A DNA stretch of 64,000 nt. It comes from Branchiostoma belcheri. Its lineage: Eukaryota; Chordata; Leptocardii; Amphioxiformes; Branchiostomatidae. The stretch is from NCBI RefSeq assembly GCF_001625305.1, contig NW_017802379.1:11272271-11336270 (forward strand), read 5' to 3'. A model generated the notes under the pieces. The model made no database searches and had not been told where the DNA came from. It saw only the letters and a program-made list of their open reading frames with translations. Shown one piece after another: positions 55,495 to 64,000 of the stretch. The translations under genes were made by a program, and so were the position numbers. The first letter of the stretch is position 1. Each line of letters begins with the position of its first letter.

Positions 55495-56980
55495 CCCCCT
55501 CCTCCCCCCTTCGCCTTCGCCCTATGTTGTGACAAAAAATTACTGTGATGGCATCTGAAATTTGTGGTAGCAGAACACAATTTTCGCCCTATGGAGATTT
55601 TTATAGTTAGGGCCACGAGGTGACTTAAAAATTCCACCACGGAACACTTACGAAGTTCCAAAATAAATATGTTTGAGTTTAACTTTAAGGTACAAGCACA
55701 AACCAAAACAACAACAAAACATTCTGTCAGAGTATTGGCTTTGACGCCCTCTTTCAAATACCGCCTTGCGAATGTCAAATGAACTGCAGCCGAATTACCC
55801 AGAAATCCAGTTGCGTAATATGGCGGACTTATACCGCGAACTCTAAATCGCCACAATTTAAATCGTACAGTCTCAAACCAGAACTATTGCTATACCACAC
55901 AGCACAACTTACACCCAGCTGACGTTTGTATAAGACTTTCTGTTCATTTTTTTAGAATTTGTCCGCACTATTTTTCTCACCCGAGTCATAGACACAGGGT
56001 TTGACCATTGATTCTGTATATTGCTACCTTAAAAGGCATTGGGCTTAGATTTAATTTATTTTTAAGACAAAAGTAGACAAGATATGAAATTTGTTTAAAT
56101 TCTATACCAAAAATGGTTATGAAATTTCGACAACTTTGCGGTTTTCTCCAGTGATTATAAGAAGCGTAATACCTGACTGAAAAATTTGATCCAAAATCTT
56201 CTAGTTGTAGAATCTTTCTTGTACGCAATAGAGCTTTTAAAAGATCGAAAATCAGCTGCTTTCATGTTTTAAGGTTTCAACCTTCTACCAATAAGTAAAG
56301 TTAAACAGATATTGATAGCTAAGAGAAAAAAATGTATCCCCCAATCCCCCGTAAATCCAAATTGGTGCACTGCAGTTGGTAAATTTCTCGGCAGATGGCG
56401 CTTTAAAACATCCATTCCTGCACCTCACGTCATACGTGACGTTAGATTCAGACAATCAACACGCCCGTATAAGTAAGACTAATCAGGCATCATTTTTTAC
56501 CACATTTTGCTTCGTCACAGCCACACAGAGAGGCAGAACTGCGACAAGAAGACTGAAGGCTTCCCTTTATGCCTTTTAGCCCAGAAAGAAAGCACCAACT
56601 GAAGATTTTCTGACTAACTTGGAAGGTAAGTTTCGATAATTCTTATAAGGTAAGTCAAATCATCTCATGTTTATCATAATTTAATGAAGTATAGGTATCG
56701 AAGCAGAACAATATTGTATCCAGAACCGTGCAAATTCACTTCTATACCTAAATGCATAAGGGTTCATGCCCGTAGCCAGGATTTTGAATGGGGGGGGGGT
56801 CTTCCCACTGCTTGAGGGGACCTCGAGCGCCGTAGGGGTAGTGGGGTCCGGGGGCATGCTCCCTCTGGAAAATTTTGAAAAATGAACCATCTAAAATGGC
56901 ATTTCGTGCATTTTTGAGAGGATTTTTGAGATAAATTTTTATTCAATGAAAAAGGGAGCAGTTTTTCTACGATTCCAGTC
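55495..56980. other. Intergenic sequence without recognised gene
   Basis: Frames across the gap and downstream have no recognisable homology. Around 56760-56890 lies CCCGTAGCCAGGATTTTGAA and a G-run, followed by a phrase (TTTGAGAGGATTT...TTCAATGA) also found near 34580-34640, so this is another dispersed repeat fragment. Confidence 0.5.
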
Positions 56981-56984
56981 CATC

Positions 56985-57164
56985 TTTTCAAGTTATGCCG
57001 CGAAAGGGACGATACTGCCGCAAAGGGCGTTTTTGTTTGAGCGGGAAACCTTCTCTCCATATGGCAAAAACTCCCTCGGCGGCAAAATCGTCCCTCCGTG
57101 GCAAAACTCGCGTCACTCACCGAAAAAATAATTCCGCCATACAACAAGTCTGCGAAGGAGGCTA
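56985..57164. mobile_element. Mutator-like palindromic MITE, diverged copy
   Basis: Related to 46717-46975: GCCGCGAAAGGGACGATACTG, AAACCTTCTCTCC, GGCAAAAACTCC, and the right end GTCTGCGAAGGAGGCTA. The left end is lost. Confidence 0.7.
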
Positions 57165-57349
57165 CGTTAGGGTAGTGAATCCGAAATGCACTGCATCATG
57201 TATGCAGCTAGTACAAGTTGTGTAATAAAATTCATTTTTGAAACATTACCAACACTAGAATTTTCAACGTTTTAGTTCCTTTGGTGTAAATTTTCTGCTT
57301 GCTTCCACTTTACAATTACATTCAGTTTTTTTTTTTCATTTTCAGGACA

Positions 57350-58135
57350 TTTATTATGGGTTCACCATATTGCTTTTTCTGGTGTTTCTTCTTCTTCTTC
57401 TCCTCCTCCTCCTTCTCCTCCTGCCATTTTTTAAATGGATTCAGCTTCTTCATTTTAGGGCCCAAGGTCCTGAAATTTGGTATGGAGGTACAGTGGGCAA
57501 ATACCCTTAGGCGTTTTTTAAATTTTTGTGATACAGGCTTTTAGAATGGTTTTATTTGAGTTTTTTGGCTGTATTATAGCAAATGTATTACTGTGTCAGT
57601 GGGCAGTGTTAACCACATTTGGCATGAGTCATCACAATGGAATGCAGGGCATCAACCAATAGGCATGCAGCTTTCCTCTCTTCTTCTTGCTGATTGGCTG
57701 TTGGGATTTAACTTGATTAACACCTGCACAGACCATTTCCACCTGCACAGAGCATTTCTTGCTGATTGGCTGTTGGGATTTAACTTGATTAACACCTGCA
57801 CAGACCATTTCCATACTGACAGTATGTCTGTATTCAAGTGTTTTGGTAGGTATTTCAAGCTTTCCTGCTCCAGCATTGGAATGCGGGGCATGAACGTTTT
57901 TTTTAAAATCAACAGTTTGCATTATGCAAATTAAAAAATCCTAACCAATAATGTAGGGAATAGCTAGCCAACTGTTGTAGTCTTAGTTGTATGTTACTTC
58001 ATATTATAGTTATATCAATGTAAATCATTGTTTTCCCTTGTGTTTCTCATTCTTTCCCTGCCATGACGTCGTAAAATGTGGTGAACCCATCGCTGTATTT
58101 GCTCCAAAGCAAATATTGGCCTTTCTAGTTTGAAA
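57350..58135 (-). mobile_element. MITE-like element with GGGTTCACCAC ends, copy 2
   Basis: Opposite orientation to 28606-29350. TTATGGGTTCACCATATTGC at the left and GTGGTGAACCCATCGCTGTA at the right. Inside, a 57-bp block (TTGCTGATTGGCTGTTGGGA to CAGACCATTTCC) is freshly duplicated at about 57686 and 57758. Confidence 0.75.
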
Positions 58136-58689
58136 AGTTTCTGCAAAACCTGAGAAAACCAAGAAATAAATGAAAATATCGTGGCCTAATCTTCTGATCC
58201 CTGTATCTAAAATGCCCGAACGACGCCATGAAAATTTCTGTAAAAAGCAGGCAAAACAAGTAAACAACCTGCATATTAATATTCAGATAGCCAACTTCAA
58301 ACAACAAGCTTTAGACAATCAGCAAGGCTCTTGTAAACAACTTTTAAGGCTTATGCTAACACAGATCTCTGGTTACAGCCTTTAACTAAAAAAAAAAACG
58401 TTTAAAAACTCGTTCCATGTACATTTGCATGTAAAAGGCACGTTTCTTCTGGATACACGTGGACTATCAAGAACCGATCCTGACCATGGATCCGGATAAA
58501 ACACGGTTCTGGATACATTAAGGCAGTAGTTGAGAGTTGTTTACATTTAAACACTTTGTTAATTAACATATGCTTAGCCCTGTGAGACAAAATGTACAAT
58601 AAAGGTCTTCATTAAACTGATATAGTATATTGGCCGTACGTTTACGTAGCGTACTTACACAACAGGGCAGATAAAATGCACACGAATTC

Positions 58690-58775
58690 ATTCTGTGTAG
58701 TAAATATGTATCAGTATCGGTACGCCGCCCTTTGGCGTAACACACCAGCTTCTCAGGCACGTGGCGTGGCTGTTC
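58690..58775 (-). mobile_element. LINE 3' tail
   Basis: Minus strand ends GAAGCTGGTGTGTTACGCC and AAAGGGCGGCGTACCGATAC followed by TGATAC repeats, the same tail as the LINE ends at 24660-24985. Confidence 0.6.
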
Positions 58776-58994
58776 TAAAGACTGCCGAATATATTTCATC
58801 AGGTAGGCAGTCAGCATAAGTTGGGTGATGCAATTTATTGTTTGAAACACCACCCAGCGTATTGGCTCCTGTATTTGAGATTAGCTGTCTGCTTCTCCTT
58901 TCAATTACTTCTTTTTCACTCGCCCCGTTATTTCTCTCGCCCCTTTATTTCTATGCTGCAAAATAGAAATCAAGATTATGAATAGCAAAGTTCT

Positions 58995-59222
58995 TTGATC
59001 ACAACCATTTATCTTTCACGAGCCGACATTTCGATGACCATCTGTAATCTTCATGAGGGCAATTCTGACTGGTTAACTGTGCACTGACGCTAGATGTTAC
59101 TTGGTGCATAGTGGACTATGCATCATAGTGCACAGTGCATAGTAAACCAGTAGAATTGCCCTGATGAAGATGACAGATGGTCATCAAAACGTCGGCTCGT
59201 GAAAAATAAATGGTTGTGATCA
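58995..59222. repeat. Palindrome with two head-to-head hammerhead-like motifs
   Basis: Left arm motif on the minus strand (59022-59060) and right arm motif on the plus strand (59158-59196). Right copy: GCC, CTGATGA, A, stem GATGAC-AGATG-GTCATC, AAAA, CGTC, GGC. GCC/GGC can form stem I. One core base differs from the hammerhead consensus (AAAA for GAAA). Beyond the core, AAAAATAAATGGTTGTGATC is shared by all copies. Confidence 0.75.
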
Positions 59223-59345
59223 AAGAGCTTACTTACCATCAAGGAGTGGAATGAACTTGAGCCCAGTGTGGCGGAGGCGAAGTCCATCTCCCAGTTCAAA
59301 GCAGAGCTGGGACGGGCTTCGCTGCATTGAGCTGCCTCCCGGTCC
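59222..59345 (+). mobile_element. LINE C-terminal fragment
   Basis: Reads LTIKEWNELEPSVAEAKSIS then QFKAELGRASLH and a stop: the EWN.L...V....S...FK..L pattern of a non-LTR reverse transcriptase end. Confidence 0.6.
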
Positions 59346-59940
59346 TTGTACATATGTAAATACGTGTAACACTAGCACCACTGATTTCACTTGTCCTGTC
59401 CTTGCACTTGTCCACGTCCACCCCTACCTTACCCTTTGTTTGCACTTTGCACACAGTACTAATGCGCAGCTGCTAGTAATCTTCTTTTTAGAAGGCTAAG
59501 CAGTACTGAAGATGATGAAAGAGCTTTGCTATTCATAATCTTGATTTCTATTTTGCAGCATAGAAATAACGGGGTGAGAGAAATAACGGGGCGAGTGAAA
59601 AAGAAGTAATTGAAAGGAGAAGCAGACAGCTAATCTCAAATACAGGAGCAAATACGCTGGGTGGTGAAAAACAAATGGTTGACTTGTGATCAAAGAACTT
59701 TGCTATTTATTCCTTTAACAGCCTGATGAAATCATTTACGGAGAAATCAAGATAATGTGTCATAATCCTGTGATTCTTATACCTAAAATGTCCAAAGGGC
59801 ACCATCAAATGTCAGTGACAAGCAACAAAATTTCAAGTAAACAACCTCCATGTTAATATTCAAACAGATCACTTCAAACAACAAGCTTCAGACAATCAGC
59901 AAAACTCTTTTCAACACCTGTTCGCTTTTTATACACTTAT

Positions 59941-59962
59941 CGTGTGTATATGTGTGTGTGGA

Positions 59963-60025
<63 letters not shown>

Positions 60026-60050
60026 ATGTGTGTGTGTTTGTGTGTGTATG
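59941..60050. repeat. (TG)n microsatellite
   Basis: About 110 bp of mostly pure TG repeat, with TATG, TTTG and CATG interruptions at the edges. Followed at 60180-60240 by a piece of the CATGGAGGTA-type dispersed repeat. Confidence 0.95.
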
Positions 60051-60437
60051 ACAGGACATTAATAAATTCAATACATGATATGATAATCTATGATAGGAGG
60101 GACATTAAAAGAATATTTTATTTTTATAAAGAATATCAAAATTTATCTTTGTTGAACGGTGATGAATGCATATTTGTGACATATTTAAGTTAGATAAACG
60201 TTAGCATCAAGGTGCATACATTATGTTCATGTGTGTTTTAATGGTTAATGACGAAACGTCGAAGTAAACCCCCTACTAAAGGACACATACTTCTTACAGT
60301 TTAAGTTGAGTTTATAACTTCTATAGTTAAGGAGTAAAATTGTGAAAAAATACAAAAGATTTGAGATATTGATTGGATGTATGAGATCTGCAAATCTTGC
60401 TACCAAATCAATTTATGAAACAATGAAAATTACATGA

Positions 60438-60612
60438 AGTTCTCTGATCACAACCATTTATTTTTCACGAGCCGACGTTTTGATGACTGTCTTTAATATT
60501 CGTCAGGGCAATTCTGACTGGTTTACTGTGCACTGGTCAGTCAGAATTGCCCTAATGAAGATGACAGACAGTCATCGAAACGTCGGCTAGTGAAAAATAA
60601 ATGGTTGTGATC
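60438..60612. repeat. Palindrome with two head-to-head hammerhead-like motifs, second copy
   Basis: Left arm (minus) 60471-60509; right arm (plus) 60549-60587: GCC, CTAATGA, A, stem GATGAC-AGACA-GTCATC, GAAA, CGTC, GGC. Stem II is perfect, GAAA is intact, and one base of CTGATGA differs. The two arms join through CTGGTTTACTGTGCACTGG-type centre. It lies 110 bp upstream of the likely first-exon acceptor of the LRR gene. Confidence 0.75.
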
Positions 60613-60705
60613 AAAGAACTTTGCTATTCATTTGTTTACCAACATTATGAAAATATGTACGAATGAAAATTACAGCTGGTAGTCCATCTGAGTAGAGAAT
60701 CTGTT

Positions 60706-60719
60706 TTTTGTTTATGCAG
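60706..60719 (+). promoter_or_regulatory. Probable 3' splice acceptor before the LRR coding exon
   Basis: TTTTTTGTTTATGCAG precedes TTGGTAAGGCAACATG. A T-rich tract ending in CAG 13 bases before the ATG suggests an upstream non-coding exon that is spliced to this one. Confidence 0.5.
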
Positions 60720-60732
60720 TTGGTAAGGCAAC

Positions 60733-62697
60733 ATGGGGAGAAAGCTGAGGCACATGCTGATTCTTCTTCTCATCATTTCGAAGGAGCCCAACACGCCAGA
60801 AGGTGGCTGCAGCTGTGAACCAGCATCGCTCTGCAGATGCATAGGCCAGGGCCTTACCAACATCCCTCAGTACCTACCAACATCCATCACTGGCTTGAAT
60901 TTGGGTTGTAATCAAATTTCGACTGTAAGTCGGTCCATGCTGCTGTACAGGGGTTTGAGAAGGTTGCACCTGTACAAGAACAAAATAACAATGGTTCAGG
61001 CTGATGCATTTGCAAATCTAAGACGGCTACACACGTTAGACCTGTCGATTAATAAGATAACAATGATTAATGGTACACTTGCAAATCTACCCAGGCTACG
61101 AAATTTGTTCCTGCCCCTTAACCAGATAAAAATGATTCAGTCTGACACATTTGCAAATCTACCACACCTACAAGAGTTGTCTCTGTCCGTTAACAAGATG
61201 AAAATGATTAAGTCTGGTACATTTGCAAATCTACCAAAGCTACAAAATTTGTTCCTGTCCCATAACCGCATAAGAATGATTGAGCCTGGTACATTTGAAA
61301 ATGCAACAAAGCTACAACAGCTGCACCTATCGAAGAACCAGATAACAGTTATTCAGCCTGGTACATTTGTAAACCTACCGAATCTACGAGAGTTGCACCT
61401 GGGCGGCAACAAAATAAAAGTGATCAAATCAGATACATTTGCAGAGCTACCTCAGTTACAAAAATTGCGCCTAGACTACAACCAGATAACATTTTTTCAT
61501 CCTGGTACATTTGAAAATCTACCACGGCTTCAAAACTTGTCCCTGTCTAGCAACAAGATATCTGTCCTTCCTCTGTCGGCATATAACATGTTGCTGTCTA
61601 TTTCGTTTGTATCTGTTCACAGTAACCCCATTCAATGTGACTGTAAGATGGTCCCAATAAGGCTGAAAATGAACGGTTCTGCATCATTTGAAAACCAAAT
61701 AAAATGTGTCGAACCTCCCAACCTCCTCAACCAAAAGCTTAAAGATATCGATCCCAACAATCTAATCTGCGATGAGCAAACTGCATTTCCGGCAATGCCA
61801 GTTCACATTCAAACACTTTTCACACCATCTGCAGTCCCGATGTTTTCTTCATCAGGCAAAACAGTTATCAGTTCATATCCAAGAGTAACACCCATTGGTT
61901 CTACCTTTCCTCCTCCGTCCGCTACTCAAAAGAAAGTCGTAACGCTTGTTGCAAAGGCACGAGAAGGTTCCCCGTCTTCGACCACCGGAATGCTTTCTAT
62001 CCTATCCCCTTCAAACCAACCAGAAAGCAAAGGCTCTCACCAATCTGCTCTCAATTTCCCCCTACCTGTTCTCATTGGCACTGCCGGTGGTTCAGTGGTT
62101 GGCACACTAATAATTGTTGCCATCGTCCTCATCATTCTCTGGTGCAAAAGGAACACCAAGAATCCTCCCTCTGGTCCAAATGCTAACAGTGCGTCGAGTA
62201 ACACGAACACCGTAGCTACTGTATCGACCAGTGGTTGCCTTAATGATCAGGCAGGGCAGGGCCAGTCTTTGGCGCCCGCTCAACCCTGGAAAGCCAGACA
62301 TCCCTCGCACGTCCCTCGAGGACCAGCAGCCTCGCAGATAAATTGCTGTGTAGACACAGACACAGACAAAACACCAGGCCCTAGTAAACCTAACGCTACA
62401 GCGGAACCCACTAAAACAAAGCTCCTTGCTCCACCTAGAGATGGCCTTGCCCCCCTCCCCCCACTTCATGATGATGATGAGCCCACTTACATTGAGCCAG
62501 ACGGTGCTCTATACATGACACCAGAAGACGTCTTGTATGAAATGACAGCAACCAGTCATTGTGAGACGCCAGTAGGTTCCGATGACAACCTTCACTATTA
62601 CCAACCTCTGAAAAAAGACGGCCAAAAACCTTTGCCAACTGATGATGCTGGCTACATACTAGTGGAACCCAAAAACCTGAAAGGACTTGAAGCATAA
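60733..62697 (+). CDS. Leucine-rich-repeat type I membrane receptor with tyrosine-rich tail
   Basis: 654 residues in one coding exon. Signal peptide 1-16 (MLILLLIIS core). LRRNT cysteines at C26, C28, C34, C36. Ten 24-residue LRRs from about residue 50 to 290 (leucines near 55, 78, 102, 125, 149, 173, 197, 221, 245, 269), with recurrent TFANLPxLQ phrases showing internal duplication. LRRCT at about 298-346 (NPIQCDC; C302, C304, C325, C346). A Ser/Thr/Pro-rich stalk (350-440), one membrane helix (about 445-470: LPVLIGTAGGSVVGTLIIVA), CKR stop-transfer. The tail has tyrosines at 586, 594, 602, 622, 623 and 641: YIEP, YMTP, YEMT, YYQP, YILV. Three are spaced exactly eight residues apart. YxxP sites are the known preference of Crk-type SH2 domains, so phosphotyrosine signalling is inferred. 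It belongs to the large LRR-TM receptor families of invertebrate deuterostomes; ligand unknown. Confidence 0.92.
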   Translation: MGRKLRHMLILLLIISKEPNTPEGGCSCEPASLCRCIGQGLTNIPQYLPTSITGLNLGCNQISTVSRSMLLYRGLRRLHLYKNKITMVQADAFANLRRLHTLDLSINKITMINGTLANLPRLRNLFLPLNQIKMIQSDTFANLPHLQELSLSVNKMKMIKSGTFANLPKLQNLFLSHNRIRMIEPGTFENATKLQQLHLSKNQITVIQPGTFVNLPNLRELHLGGNKIKVIKSDTFAELPQLQKLRLDYNQITFFHPGTFENLPRLQNLSLSSNKISVLPLSAYNMLLSISFVSVHSNPIQCDCKMVPIRLKMNGSASFENQIKCVEPPNLLNQKLKDIDPNNLICDEQTAFPAMPVHIQTLFTPSAVPMFSSSGKTVISSYPRVTPIGSTFPPPSATQKKVVTLVAKAREGSPSSTTGMLSILSPSNQPESKGSHQSALNFPLPVLIGTAGGSVVGTLIIVAIVLIILWCKRNTKNPPSGPNANSASSNTNTVATVSTSGCLNDQAGQGQSLAPAQPWKARHPSHVPRGPAASQINCCVDTDTDKTPGPSKPNATAEPTKTKLLAPPRDGLAPLPPLHDDDEPTYIEPDGALYMTPEDVLYEMTATSHCETPVGSDDNLHYYQPLKKDGQKPLPTDDAGYILVEPKNLKGLEA

Positions 62698-64000
62698 TTC
62701 TTTTATTGCAAAATTGATGACAGACATTCATTAAAAGCTACTCACTAATCATTGCCTCTAAACAGATAATCATTTATACTAAAAACATTCATTGCTTTCT
62801 AAACAGAGTCTATATGGTTAAGAGAAACGAAAAAAAGCCTAGATCATAAGCTGAGAATATCATATCACATATTTAACTAGGGACAACCCAAGAGGGTCAA
62901 CATGAACTAAGGGTCAGATCTCATTCGAAACACCATAAACTGAAACACAAGAAAACACAAGAAAAAAATGCGGAAAAAATTTAAGAAAACTGGAAAGAAA
63001 GTCTCTGTGCACTGTATGGTACAGCATTAATTCTTGGTTTGAGACTATATAATTTAAATTGTGTGTGTATGTGGCGATTTTGTAGTTCGGCTATATAGAT
63101 CCGTTGTATTACGCAACTGGATTTTCTGGTAATTCGGCTGCAGTTCATTTAATATTATCTGGCGAAGGTAGGAGATAAGGAACTTTTTTCAGTAGTCATC
63201 ATGTCCCTAAAGATTTCTGATCCAGCAGTAAAGCTTGTTCTGGTGTGCTACTTGTGTTTTTGGTGTGTGCCAAACAAATTGTATACACATGTATAATGTA
63301 AAAAAAATACACACTTATAAAGGAAAAAGTAGGTGAAAGGTGTCCCATTAAACCCCATGCAGAGCCCAAATTATTCATAACTATTTTTCTAAGCACAAAC
63401 TGCAAGTTAGTAATAATCCACTAACGTGAAGTGGGACAATTAGCATTATTCACATGATAAATCAGTTAAATCTCTTTGAAGTATACTCAGAACCCCCATA
63501 CAGAGCCTTTATCACTTCCTTTGCATTTATTTTAGGAGTCATCATGCCCCTGCATACTTCTGATTCAAAAAGACAATATTCTAGTCAATTCCTTTTGAAT
63601 TAGGCTAGCGAAATTGCTTGATTTATTGTTTTTCAGAGGCTAAAATACCCCATAATTAGCCTCTTCCCACGACTCACAATATTTAGATCCCAAATAAACG
63701 ACGATTGTTTCTTAATGAATAGATGTTCCTCTATTCAGAAAAATCAAAACCAATCCAAACAAATGCAGATAGTGTGACAAATGGCCCTTTAAAAATGACT
63801 AATATTCAAAAAAGTTCCAAGTCTGCTTTCAATGGTTCTGATAACCCCCAAGCATACCCTTTAAAGTTCAATGCCAGAGCTTCAAATTTCGTCTGGTCAG
63901 ACTAGATAGATGAAGAAATGTAAAAATCAAAATCATATATCAGCATCTTTAATAGAACTCTGGAGAGAGCGATCCGAATTTCGTGAATTTCCAGGCAAAA
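62698..64000. other. 3' flank of the LRR gene, no recognised gene
   Basis: AT-rich spacer. Short frames have no recognised homology. The stretch 63100-63150 (CGCAACTGGATTTCTGG..., AATTCGGCTGCAGTTCATTT) resembles the complement of 55780-55815, so a dispersed repeat end is possible here. Confidence 0.5.

Larger units (their letters stand above)
58846..59674. repeat. Composite inverted repeat holding a hammerhead-like palindrome and a LINE end
   Basis: Outer arms 58846-58995 and about 59527-59674 are inverted copies (CACCACCCAGCGTATT; GCTGTCTGCTTCTCCTTTCA). Between them lie the palindrome 58995-59222 and a LINE piece 59222-59345. Only the LINE piece and about 180 bp after it break the symmetry. 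Confidence 0.8.

Noticed and set aside
55413-55856. 147-codon frame spanning the N gap
   Set aside because: The frame depends on unknown bases and shows no domain.
62107-62731. Minus-strand frames of 98 and 120 codons
   Set aside because: Shadows of the LRR receptor tail on the opposite strand.

Overview
The window looks like intron-rich nuclear DNA of an invertebrate chordate, most likely amphioxus (Branchiostoma). This is inferred from protein similarity to vertebrate orthologues, compact GT-AG introns full of small MITEs and tRNA-derived SINEs, and frequent ACATGTAC-rich spacer. No species can be fixed from the sequence alone.

Six protein-coding genes are supported. (1) ANAPC7 (APC/C TPR subunit) runs on the minus strand from 18013 past the left edge of the window, with 13 exons seen. 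(2) An intronless EamA/SLC35G-like transporter (5272-6501, plus) is nested inside the last visible ANAPC7 intron. (3) PTRH2 (peptidyl-tRNA hydrolase 2) starts at 18438 on the plus strand, head to head with ANAPC7 across a 424-bp shared promoter that holds a perfect E2F site; it has five exons ending at 25663. (4) PEMT (phosphatidylethanolamine N-methyltransferase) is on the minus strand, three exons, 35882 to 28237. (5) A nicotinic-acetylcholine-receptor alpha-type subunit is on the minus strand, ten exons, 54219 to 41599, 482 aa. (6) A single-coding-exon leucine-rich-repeat type I membrane receptor with a tyrosine-rich tail lies at 60733-62697, plus. The reading frame closes exactly across every exon junction of the four spliced genes.

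The rest is mostly repeats. They include a PIF/Harbinger-type MITE family (TTA/TAA target duplications, six full or split copies plus fragments), one copy split by a 2.6-kb element with 255-bp terminal inverted repeats; Mutator-like palindromes with a perfect 9-bp target duplication; three tRNA-derived SINE families; LINE 3' ends; and several foldback elements built from many copies of one short motif. Satellites and simple repeats, and one 20-base assembly gap (55475-55494), complete the picture.

Two things stand out. First, three neighbouring genes (ANAPC7, PTRH2, PEMT) each carry local tandem copies of one edge of an exon together with its splice site or stop codon. Second, a dispersed repeat, usually arranged head to head as a palindrome, has a consensus matching a type I hammerhead ribozyme with a 2-bp stem III, the minimal form known from Penelope-like retroelements.
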